A DNA stretch of 64,000 nt from DAOPYU01 sp942493245 (lineage in GTDB: Bacteria > Sumerlaeota > Sumerlaeia > UBA8349): the NCBI GenBank assembly GCA_942493245.1, contig OW818685.1, positions 4,898,001 to 4,962,000 of the forward strand, in the 5' to 3' direction. Below, in pieces: positions 8,901 through 16,010 of the stretch. Below the pieces are notes generated by a model. The model saw only the letters and a program-made list of their open reading frames with translations, did no database searches and was not told where the DNA came from. A program made the position numbers and the translations under genes. The first letter of the stretch is position 1. The number at the start of each line of letters is the position of its first letter.

Positions 8901-9039
8901 CCGTCTTGTCCGTGCTTTCCTGACCCAACTTCCGGGCCGTGGTGTCCTTTCCGGCATCCTCGGCGGACACAAGGTTGAACGGTATTCCAGTCAACAACAG
9001 GGAGAGGATGCAAAACGTGGCGAATGGAAAGCGGGACAT
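5917..9039 (-). CDS. Secreted S9-family prolyl oligopeptidase-like peptidase with charged inserts
   Basis: 1,040 residues with an N-terminal signal peptide ending at VSA. The N-terminal half is a WD/DPP-like beta-propeller. The C-terminal part is an S9 catalytic domain with Ser852 in HGWSFGG, Asp927 in HGVEDTN and His961 in GGHGLGG. It should hydrolyse oligopeptides outside the cytoplasm. Length exceeds typical S9 peptidases (~650-800) because of three very acidic/basic tracts, rich in Lys, Glu and Asp, at roughly residues 145-275, 490-570 and the last ~60. The catalytic triad is intact, so the inserts are likely flexible loops in the propeller and a charged tail. Confidence 0.93.
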   Translation of the reverse strand: MSRFPFATFCILSLLLTGIPFNLVSAEDAGKDTTARKLGQESTDKTAKTEADKKKAKEEALTLENLFPKKSFFGPSASAPAFSHDGRYAAYLYRPYKERRHGGDLWLYDTQTRQLKRLTSVSVMAEFQSNTRKVRGDRVKKAKPALDKKLKDRIAAEKKKAEKTGKTDAKSDTTSATLQSETKKTSETATTDSSDKKTSTTLSKDTKTSESVSALMARLLEEEDEDARLMKRGDWVNDEDATINDKDEEEKEKEKEKEQNKEQEKGKEGEKKEPAPRYSGIESFDWSETAPELLFVSEGDVYRFAVGDAKPARLTRTAEPERSAQWLPDGSGFLYRQGNALRRVFFNRSQVEELRAKLGDGDELAAARISPDGRWLALIAHKSNPQPTGQDQKYSIAKYRDRRMEPERISRTVLDDPQPEREFAIFLLEIGETFKEESETTEVFRFKSKAPGATISQPDWALDSTRIVFSCWDQEAAQVSIYESLTRPEQKKTRKDEGKEEKEDGQGEKKEKDAEEVRKEDGKGEEESEKDTEKKDSDQTEKSDKKEDKKDSGDKKDDGKPKPEKARKIYGFMHTGGPNTPEMIEPQYLADSRRVVFLSEITGFRHLQILDPLYEGLSPLTHGYFEVYPLALSKDHKWVFISSTQDHPGRQSLYKVSTDDGTLVRLSPELGYYEEAAVSPQGDYALANFSTFGKLRELVAINTAQSTQTALTDSHPPVARARTRAVPEFITYKNRQGHDIHGQIFLPDGWKKDEKWPLLVYVYGGPLGIRKMVTDGAYDQASYFFAYYMAKKHGYVTVTIDPRGVSGYGGVFEKANYERVGRPQVEDLVDGVDYLAENYGVDRKRVGIHGWSFGGFQTQMCLYTEPGVFAAGAAGAGPTEWENYNAWYTRNTVGNSRTGEPDLQKFSLLPLAKNLKGQLLLVHGVEDTNVLYQDTMRVYRELLKAGKETNVELFVDPTGGHGLGGDIKAFGRFHKYEQFFLRALGEGKTPPAKKEEAKKDEKKEELKKEETKKDTEKQEEAKKEDGEKKQDEGKKQEEKK

Positions 9040-9264
9040 GAGGGGCAGGTCTCCTTCCTGGTGGAAGCGATGGGGGGATGGTTTTTGAAAAGCCTCGGGG
9101 CGAAGGGTGGAACCGGCAAGAAACCGGACCCCGAAGGCGTCGTCATTCCGAATGGCGGGACTCTGCCGCGGGCTGCGGCGGTCGCGCGGCTCGAAAGCCG
9201 GGCAGCCCGTCTCATGCGTTCCATGTCCCGATCCTTAATAGAACCTGATCCCAGGCGGGTGTCA

Positions 9265-9306
9265 AATGAATAATGGACAATGGATAGCGGACAATTGAGA
9301 ATTGTG
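9265..9306. repeat. AT-rich short repeat, second copy
   Basis: AATGAATAATGGACAATGG and ATAGCGGACAATTGAGAATT lie about 225 bases upstream of the S9 peptidase start. They are related to 4010-4046 and 55571-55609. Nothing else was recognised in 9040-9411. Confidence 0.55.
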
Positions 9307-9411
9307 AAAGCGATGCGATTGGGGGGCGTTCCAGACACGGGATACGGTGATTTTCAGGATGGAAGGGGGGGCAAACGATCCTGAAGATCCCCGTGCTCCC
9401 AGCCTTCTCTT

Positions 9412-10320
9412 TTACTCATTACCCGAGTTGGGGTTGAGTCGCAACAACCAGTTCGCGAAAAGCGGCACCCATTGATCCGTTCCGTCTTCCTTCTTTCCGC
9501 CCCCAAACCCGTGGCCGCCTTTCGGGAACAGGTGCATCTCGACCGGGACGTTATTTTCACGCAGTTTCGCGGCGTAGAGCGTGGATTCTGTGACCTTGCA
9601 GGTCATGTCGTCATACGCATGCACCAGAAACGCCGGGGGCGTGGTCTTGTTCACCCGATCGAGCAGCTGGTTCTGGGCCTGTTCTTCGGCGGTCATCTTC
9701 CGGAAGTAGAGGGATCCTTCCAGCCACTTCTGGGTGTCCCCGGAAATATTCGTCACGCCGTAGATGAGACCCGAGAAGGCCGGGTTTTCGTCCGGGTCCG
9801 CACTTTTCCAGAGGCTGGCCACCGTGGACAGATGGCTGCCCGCGGAAAACCCGGCTACGCCGACCAGCGCCTTGTTGATCCCGTACTTCTCGGCCTGCTG
9901 GTGCAGGATTTTCAGGGCGCGTCTCGCGTCCGCCAGAGGGACTTTTCCCGGTTCATCCGAGGACTTCGGATTGGGCAACCGATACTTGAGCACCGCCGCC
10001 GTGATGCCCTGCTCCGACAATGCTTTTGCGATGTCATGCCCTTCATGCTTGATGGCGACGATCGAGTAGCCGCCCCCCGGTATCACGACCACCGCGACCC
10101 CGGAATTTTTCCCCTGGGCCGGATAAATGGTGAGGGTCGGCTCGGTGATATCCGAGAGAACTTGAGTCCCGAACATCGTCTGTTCTTTTTCAACGAGCGT
10201 GTTTTCCTTGTAGAAGGGCTTGGCCTGTCCCTCCCAGAGTTTCACGACATCCTGAGCCGCAGCGCCCGTGAGACTGCACCCCAGAAGAATAACCAACAGA
10301 ACCGGCATGACTTTCCGCAT
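9412..10320 (-). CDS. Secreted alpha/beta hydrolase, acetyl-xylan-esterase/BD-FAE type
   Basis: 302 residues from the ATG at 10320, which begins a signal peptide (MRKVMPVLLVILLGCSLTGAAAQ). The fold shows the oxyanion motif VVIPGGGYS, the nucleophile elbow GFSAGSH, HAYDDMTC for the acid residue and KGGHGFGGG for the catalytic His. Related proteins de-esterify plant polysaccharides or other acyl esters. Exact substrate is not readable. It is separated from htpG by a strong hairpin, so probably has its own transcript. Confidence 0.88.
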   Translation of the reverse strand: MRKVMPVLLVILLGCSLTGAAAQDVVKLWEGQAKPFYKENTLVEKEQTMFGTQVLSDITEPTLTIYPAQGKNSGVAVVVIPGGGYSIVAIKHEGHDIAKALSEQGITAAVLKYRLPNPKSSDEPGKVPLADARRALKILHQQAEKYGINKALVGVAGFSAGSHLSTVASLWKSADPDENPAFSGLIYGVTNISGDTQKWLEGSLYFRKMTAEEQAQNQLLDRVNKTTPPAFLVHAYDDMTCKVTESTLYAAKLRENNVPVEMHLFPKGGHGFGGGKKEDGTDQWVPLFANWLLRLNPNSGNE

Positions 10321-10346
10321 GGTGGACTCCTTTTCTCGGTATTTGT

Positions 10347-10383
10347 AAGATCTCCCGGTTGAGTCGTTCAACCGGGAGATCTT
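10347..10383 (-). terminator. 16-bp perfect hairpin between htpG and the hydrolase gene
   Basis: AAGATCTCCCGGTTGA (10347-10362) pairs perfectly with TCAACCGGGAGATCTT (10368-10383) across a 5-base loop. It lies 50 bases after the htpG stop and 27 bases before the next start codon. The T tract is better on the plus strand (TTTTGTT) than on the minus strand. It may act as a terminator, an mRNA 3' stabiliser, or both. Confidence 0.6.
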
Positions 10384-10433
10384 TTGTTCGGAACCCATTA
10401 TCGTTGTCGCATTTCAGTCCTGCTGTTGCGGTC

Positions 10434-12392
10434 TCACAGTGCCCGCACCATCAACTCCGCCAGTTTCTGGCTGAAGGCGCTGGGGTCGGGGGGCTGGAGG
10501 CCTTCGGCCAGGAGGGCCTGGCCGTGGAGCAGCGCGGCCAGGTCCGTCAGGCGCGGGTCTTCGTCATTGGCCGCGTGGATCGTCTGGAGTTTTTCCAGAA
10601 TCGGATGGTTCGGGTTGAGTTCCAGCACACGCTTGACCCGGGGCATTTCCTGACCCGTTGCGCGCAGAAGTTGCTCCATCTGCGGCGTCAGGTCGTTTTC
10701 ATTCCCGACCAGACAGACAGGCGACGTCGTGAGGCGCGCCGAGAGGCGGACCTCCTTGACGTGCTCGTCGAGGATTTTCTGAAGCGTCTCGAAGAGGGCC
10801 GTGTAGGATTTCGATTTCTCCTCGAGCGCCTGTTCGGAGGCTTTCCGTTCTTCCTCGGAACCGAGCGTGGCCGCGCCCTTCGCGGCGGACTGGAGGTGTT
10901 TCTCCTGGAAGTCGTAGATGGACGGCGCCCAGACTTCGTCCACCGGATCGGTCAGCAGCAGCACTTCGTACCCCTTCTCGCGGAACGCTTCGAGGTGCGG
11001 CGAATGCTCGACGGCTTCGCGCGACTTGCCGGTGAGGTAGTAGATGGAGTCCTGTCCCTCTTTCATGCGCGAAACATAATCGGCCAGGGTGGTCTGCTTC
11101 TGCGGATCGAGGGTCGAGGAGAACGTACAGACCTCGATAACTTTTTCGCGGTTGGACGGATCGCGGAAGAGGCCCTCCTTGACCACTTTGCCGAACTCGG
11201 TCCAGAAGGCCTCGAACTTCTCGGGCTTCTCGACGCGCATCTGCTTAAGCGACTCGAGCACCTTGTGGGTCAGGCTCTTCTTGATGAGCTGGATGTGACG
11301 GTTCTTCTGGAGAATTTCGCGCGAGATGTTGAGCGAGAGATCCTCGGAGTCCACCACGCCCCGCACGAAACGCAGGTACTCGGGAATCAGATCCTTGCAG
11401 TCGTGCATGATGAAGACGCGCTTGACGTAGAGCAGGATGCCATGCTCGCTATCGGGCATGAAAGCGTCGAGCGGCGCGTGCGAGGGGATGAAGAGCAGCG
11501 CGCGGAACTCGGACGTACCCTCGGCCTTGTATGCAATGCGCTCGAGCGGTTCGTGCCAGTCGTGGCTGATGTGTTTGTAGAACTCCTGGTAGTCGGACTC
11601 CTCGACATCCTTCTCGGGCCGGGTCCAGATCGCCTTCATCGAGTTGAGTGTTTCGTCCTCGACGATCGTCTTCGGCTCGGCGCCCTCGATCGGTTTCCCC
11701 TCTTCATCGCGCGGGGTTTCCGTGCGTTGTGCCTCCATGCGGATGGGGTAGGCGACGAAGTCGGAATAACGGCGAACGACCTCCTTGATCTTCCACGGCG
11801 AGGTATAATCCTCCAGCCCGTCCTCCGCGTCGGCTTTGCGCAGGTGGAGCGTGACGGTGACGCCCGGTTCGGCGCGCTCGGAGGGCTCGAGGGTGTAGGA
11901 ACCCGCGCCCCCGGCGCTCTCCCACTTCCAGGCGCGCTCCTCGGTGGCGGCGCGGGTGATCACCACAACCTTCTCGGCCACCATGAAACTCGAGTAGAAC
12001 CCGACGCCGAACTGCCCGATGAGCTCGGGGCGCGTCTCCTTGGATTTCGCTTCCTTGAGCGCGCGCAGAAACTCCTGCGTGCCCGAGTGCGCAATGGTGC
12101 CGATGTTGCGCACGATTTCGTCGTGGGTCATGCCGATGCCGTTGTCCACGACCGACAGCGTGCGGGCCTTGGGGTCCACCTCGATGCGGATGTGCGGGTC
12201 GCTGGTGTACTTGCGCAGGTCGGGGTTGGTCAGCGCCTCGTAGCACAGTTTGTCGAGCGCGTCGGAGGCGTTTGAAATCAGTTCGCGCAGGAAGATTTCC
12301 TTGTGCGAATAGACCGAGTGGATCATGAGGTCGAGCAATTGCGCCGCTTCGGTCTCAAACGCATGGGTCTCGATTCGCGGGGTGCTGGTCAT
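10434..12392 (-). CDS. htpG: Molecular chaperone HtpG (Hsp90)
   Basis: 652 residues, full Hsp90 length for bacteria. The GHKL ATPase domain has the expected motifs: EIFLRELISNASDALDKL, DNGIGMT, IGQFGVGFYSSF. The middle domain has LYVKRVFI and FVRGVVDSEDLSLNISREIL, and the C-terminal dimerisation region is present. It is a cytoplasmic ATP-dependent chaperone. The ATG at 12392 has an AAGGAGA ribosome-binding site at good spacing. Nothing unusual apart from the strong downstream hairpin. Confidence 0.97.
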   Translation of the reverse strand: MTSTPRIETHAFETEAAQLLDLMIHSVYSHKEIFLRELISNASDALDKLCYEALTNPDLRKYTSDPHIRIEVDPKARTLSVVDNGIGMTHDEIVRNIGTIAHSGTQEFLRALKEAKSKETRPELIGQFGVGFYSSFMVAEKVVVITRAATEERAWKWESAGGAGSYTLEPSERAEPGVTVTLHLRKADAEDGLEDYTSPWKIKEVVRRYSDFVAYPIRMEAQRTETPRDEEGKPIEGAEPKTIVEDETLNSMKAIWTRPEKDVEESDYQEFYKHISHDWHEPLERIAYKAEGTSEFRALLFIPSHAPLDAFMPDSEHGILLYVKRVFIMHDCKDLIPEYLRFVRGVVDSEDLSLNISREILQKNRHIQLIKKSLTHKVLESLKQMRVEKPEKFEAFWTEFGKVVKEGLFRDPSNREKVIEVCTFSSTLDPQKQTTLADYVSRMKEGQDSIYYLTGKSREAVEHSPHLEAFREKGYEVLLLTDPVDEVWAPSIYDFQEKHLQSAAKGAATLGSEEERKASEQALEEKSKSYTALFETLQKILDEHVKEVRLSARLTTSPVCLVGNENDLTPQMEQLLRATGQEMPRVKRVLELNPNHPILEKLQTIHAANDEDPRLTDLAALLHGQALLAEGLQPPDPSAFSQKLAELMVRAL

Positions 12393-12515
12393 GGGTGTTT
12401 CTCCTTCTACTGTTTGAATGTTCTCCTGAAACGGATAATCGTTCTGTCATGCTCCCCGGAAAAACTCCGAGGAGTACACAACAATCAAGCCGAAATTATT
12501 CTATCACCACTTCGC

Positions 12516-14996
12516 TCACCCTTCGGGCGGCGTAAACTCCGTCTTCACCACAAACCCGCCCTGGCTGGGCTTGAACTTGATCGCCGGCGCCTGGGGCGAA
12601 ATGTGCGCTTCACCTTCCGGGGCATTTGCCTGGGTGGTGATGCTCCGGATCGAACCGGTGTAGGTGGGGGATTGCTCCGGACCCTGATAACCCGCCACAA
12701 ACACGCCCGAGACACCCGACTGGCCCTCGATGGTGGCCGCGCTCTGGAACAGAACGCGCATGGCCTGCGGCGCACCCGCATAACCGATGAAGCCGCCCGT
12801 CAAGGCCCCGCCTCTCGGCTTCACGCCCTTGGCGACGAGACGGTTCAGGATCGTTCGGCCTTCGATCAGCGGCACGCGGATATTCCCCTGCGCCACCACT
12901 GTCCCTGTCTCCGTGTCGAACGCCACGCTGGCCGCCTCGATGGAGGTGGTGGGCACCCCAATCTCATCCACCACAATGGGCGCGCCCGACGTGCGAATCC
13001 CTTCGATCGAAATGGCGTGGATCGCCGATCCCTCGCTGACCGTCGGAACCGTTCCCTGTCCCCAGACATCGGCCTGCACCCGCTCGACCGATCCCAGTCC
13101 GCCCAGGCTCACCCGTTTCTGGCGCGTGAGTGGGTCCACATATTTTTTCGTATCGGCCCGGAGCGATCTCACCGGCTGGTTCACGGCAAAATACTCGATC
13201 ACGACACCCGACGTCTGGACCGACATCGGCGTCCAGTTCTGCGCCATCAGGATCGAGGTCCGCGCGTACTGCGGCGGCGAGGCCAGCGCGTCTTTCTGCG
13301 CCTTCATCTGAATCGAACCCGCCCCGTTCGCCACAACAAGTTGAATCTCGTCGTTGGCCACGAGCCGTTTGAGCACACCCGTCACATCGAGCTGCGTGAC
13401 CGGCGCGTCGCAATACAGCGACGTCAGGCTTCCCTCGACCCGCAACTGCGGAATCGTCCGGACCGTGATGTAATGGGTTCCCGGTTTGTTGCGCGCGTTG
13501 ACCGGAACGCCCCGCTTCAGCCACGTGATTTTGATTGAGGCTTTCTCGCCCACGCCGGTGAACAACAGGTCCGAAACTCCGGGCATGTCGGGCTGGATCT
13601 GGCAATGGCGGTAGGTCACCCGGTACACCTTTTCATCCGCGGGGTTGCCCCCGGCCCACCCCGCCACCGGACCCGTGAGCGCGCTGGCGCGGAAACCCGT
13701 CTCGTCCACCGCCGCCTGCACCCAGTACTGGTACGTCACGCCCGGAATTACGGATTCATCTCGGAACGACGTGGCGGTCTGCCACCCGGTCAGGTCCACC
13801 TTGGCGGTTCCCACGCCGACGGAGCGCCAGAGCCGGTAGTGCGTGGCGCTGGTCACGGAGTCCCATGCGGTTTCGATCTTGTAGGAGAACGCGCCCGTCG
13901 TGGCGGTCAGGCTGGTGGGAGCCGCGATCGGCTCGATCGCGAAATGCGCCGTGAGCGACACGGTGGTCGTCATGGTCAGAAAGAGCGGGTTGTCCAGTTC
14001 GCTTCCCGTCGGCACGTCTCCGGTCCAGCCCATGAAGAGAGAACCCGTCTCAGGCGTGGCCGTCACCGTCACCGTGGTTCCCGCCAGGTAGGTGTCGAGG
14101 CGCGGTTGGGCCGCCACGGTCCCATTCCCGTCAACGGCCAGGGTCAGCGGGAAGGTTTCCGGCACAATGATCTGCGCGAACTGCGCCTTGACGCGCTTGT
14201 CCGAGTTCATGGTCAGAAGGACCGGGTTGTCCGTCTGTTGACTGGCGGGCACACCCGTCCAGCCCGTAAAGCGGTACCCCGGATTCGGAGTGGCGGTCAG
14301 GGTCACCGTGGTGCCGGAGAAGAATCCGCTCTGATCGGGTGAGACGGAAACCGCGCCGAACTCGCTCGGTTCGAGGAACAACTTGTAGATCACATAGTAA
14401 CGCAACTCGAAATATGCCGTGAGCGCGCGGTTGCGGTCCATCGTGACCGTCACAACCGGATTGGTAGCCGCCTCGGGCGGCACGTCGCCCGTCCAGTGCG
14501 TGAACTCGTACCCCTCGGTGGCCACGGCCGTCACGGTCACGGTGGTGTTTTCCACATAGGAGGGTTGGTCCGGTTTCCGGGAGACTGTCCCCGATCCGAC
14601 CTTGCCCGTCTTGAGCGTGTACGAAGGGATGATGCGGTCGAACTGCGCGGTGACCGTCGTGTCGGCCTGGAGGATGAAAACAAGCGGGTTCGATGTCGAA
14701 TCGATCGAGGAGCCGTCGAACGACCACCCGCCGAAAGTCCACCCGGCGTCCGGGTGCGCGAGCAGCGTCACAGTGGTTCCCACCTCGAGCTGCGTTCCGG
14801 ACGGATTCTGCTCCAGCGTTCCCTGGCCAATCTGCGTCGTGATCAGCGCGAAGGTCTGGGACGACTCTTCCGAGGCCATCGCCGCGCGGGGCGTCTCTTC
14901 GGCCCGGAGGGACCCGCTCCACCCCAGGCACAGGCCCAGAAGCAGCAGGAGAGAAATACGGACGAATTGCGGCAAACGAGACGGTTGTACGGACAT
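12516..14996 (-). CDS. Secreted InlB-type repeat / fibronectin-type protein with conserved C-terminal domain
   Basis: 826 residues from the ATG at 14996, chosen because it begins a signal peptide (QFVRISLLLLLGLCLGWSGSLRAEE) and follows AGGAAAGG. Residues ~45-370 hold four to five divergent InlB B-repeats, each with a TVTLTA...GW.F..W.G signature. A fibronectin III-like segment follows (TSLTATTGAFSYKIETAWDSVTSATHYRLWRS). The last ~380 residues form a domain with LRVEGSLTSLYCDAPV, KRVSLGGLGSV, GALTGGFIGYAG and GQSGVSGVFVAGYQG. The same domain ends the giant protein at 60525-64000. Function is unknown; surface adhesion or binding is inferred from the repeats. Confidence 0.85.
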   Translation of the reverse strand: MSVQPSRLPQFVRISLLLLLGLCLGWSGSLRAEETPRAAMASEESSQTFALITTQIGQGTLEQNPSGTQLEVGTTVTLLAHPDAGWTFGGWSFDGSSIDSTSNPLVFILQADTTVTAQFDRIIPSYTLKTGKVGSGTVSRKPDQPSYVENTTVTVTAVATEGYEFTHWTGDVPPEAATNPVVTVTMDRNRALTAYFELRYYVIYKLFLEPSEFGAVSVSPDQSGFFSGTTVTLTATPNPGYRFTGWTGVPASQQTDNPVLLTMNSDKRVKAQFAQIIVPETFPLTLAVDGNGTVAAQPRLDTYLAGTTVTVTATPETGSLFMGWTGDVPTGSELDNPLFLTMTTTVSLTAHFAIEPIAAPTSLTATTGAFSYKIETAWDSVTSATHYRLWRSVGVGTAKVDLTGWQTATSFRDESVIPGVTYQYWVQAAVDETGFRASALTGPVAGWAGGNPADEKVYRVTYRHCQIQPDMPGVSDLLFTGVGEKASIKITWLKRGVPVNARNKPGTHYITVRTIPQLRVEGSLTSLYCDAPVTQLDVTGVLKRLVANDEIQLVVANGAGSIQMKAQKDALASPPQYARTSILMAQNWTPMSVQTSGVVIEYFAVNQPVRSLRADTKKYVDPLTRQKRVSLGGLGSVERVQADVWGQGTVPTVSEGSAIHAISIEGIRTSGAPIVVDEIGVPTTSIEAASVAFDTETGTVVAQGNIRVPLIEGRTILNRLVAKGVKPRGGALTGGFIGYAGAPQAMRVLFQSAATIEGQSGVSGVFVAGYQGPEQSPTYTGSIRSITTQANAPEGEAHISPQAPAIKFKPSQGGFVVKTEFTPPEG

Positions 14997-15159
14997 GAGA
15001 AGACCTTTCCTGTGTGGGAACTCCTGACTTTGCCCCGGACGACGGGTGGCGCGGCGCGCTTGCCTGTCCCGGATTCGGACCGGGCGGAAGCCTGATTCTC
15101 GGGCGCGACAAACACCCCCACCCCGCGCCCCATTGCGCAAGGCACAACATCACCAGTTT

Positions 15160-15500
15160 CTATTAAAGCCAACGCCGCCGTTTTTGCAAGTGAAACGTCG
15201 GATTTTGAAGGGCGCATTTTGCGCGGGGGAGCGGAAAACCGTAGAATACTTGGCGCAGCGAAGCCGCAACCAACTTCGCGTTTTGTGAAGAAAGCGCCCT
15301 CCTGGGATCGCCAATCTCCCGATTGGCGCGGTTGCGGTTCCGCCGACTTTTGGGGGATTCTGAGAATTGCGATTCCACCCGTCAGGTTCCGTTTCGTTTG
15401 GAGCGGGCTTTCAGCCCTTGAAGGGGATGGATCCCGGGCGACCCAGGGCGACGCTTCGCTCTGCCCTGGGCTGACATGGACCGCCCTGTCAGGGCTAGGG
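15160..15500. repeat. Repeat remnants in the 12516-gene/giant-gene intergenic space
   Basis: The ~850-bp space between 14997 and 15844 holds no supported gene. It carries TTGGCGCAGCGAAGCCGC (related to 4092), the palindrome CGCCAATCTCCCGATTGGCG at about 15308-15327 (core of the element at 43177 and 48818), and a GGGCTTTCAGCCC...CAGGGCGACGCTTCGCTCTG block (15408-15500) related to 43405-43500. Confidence 0.55.
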
Positions 15501-15844
15501 CCGCATCGAGATTACGGCCCGTATTGCAACACGCGTCCCCAAAATCTACGCAAACAACAGCGATATTGCGAGAGAGTAGTACGGAACACGCAGAAGAAAT
15601 CGGTTTCTGCGTGTTCTGTGTATTCTGCGGTTGAACAAGGAGGTTCATGTATCCAGATGATGATAACTTTGCATGAACAACAGAGAATACAACCGATCCG
15701 AAAAACCCGTTATCCCGTCCCTCCGGAACTTTCCGGGAACGATGTCCCTGTAGAATACTTTCAAGATGCACCCGATTTTGAATCGGATGCGATTTCCTTT
15801 CAGAAGAACTGGGTGCCGAAAAACCCACCGAAGGGACGACCCGG

Positions 15845-16010
15845 CAGATAAAGGGACACTCCATAAATATATTTTACGGGGTGATAATTATTATGGACAT
15901 CGCCTCGGCGTTGCCGTAACATGATGGTGTTGTAGTCGGAATACCGCAGAATCTTCTTGTGTCCTGTAGTTTTTTTGTATTCTAAATTTTATACAAGGGA
16001 GAGCGCGATC
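15845..16010 (+). promoter_or_regulatory. Shared 166-bp leader, copy A
   Basis: Runs from CAGATA to the base before the ATG. It matches leaders B (19564-19729) and C (23392-23557) base for base in length, with few substitutions. It has an AT-rich palindromic block around CATAAATATATTTTACGGGG, a T7 run followed by TATTCTAAATTTTATACA, and the ribosome-binding site AAGGGAGAG 8 bases before ATG. It probably holds the promoter; the exact -10/-35 choice is uncertain. In this copy the left palindrome arm is degraded (ACTCC). Confidence 0.65.

Noticed and set aside
10359..12275. 638-residue open frame antisense to htpG
   Set aside because: It is a composition artefact of GC-rich codons; the opposite strand is a textbook Hsp90 with a ribosome-binding site, and the antisense product resembles nothing.
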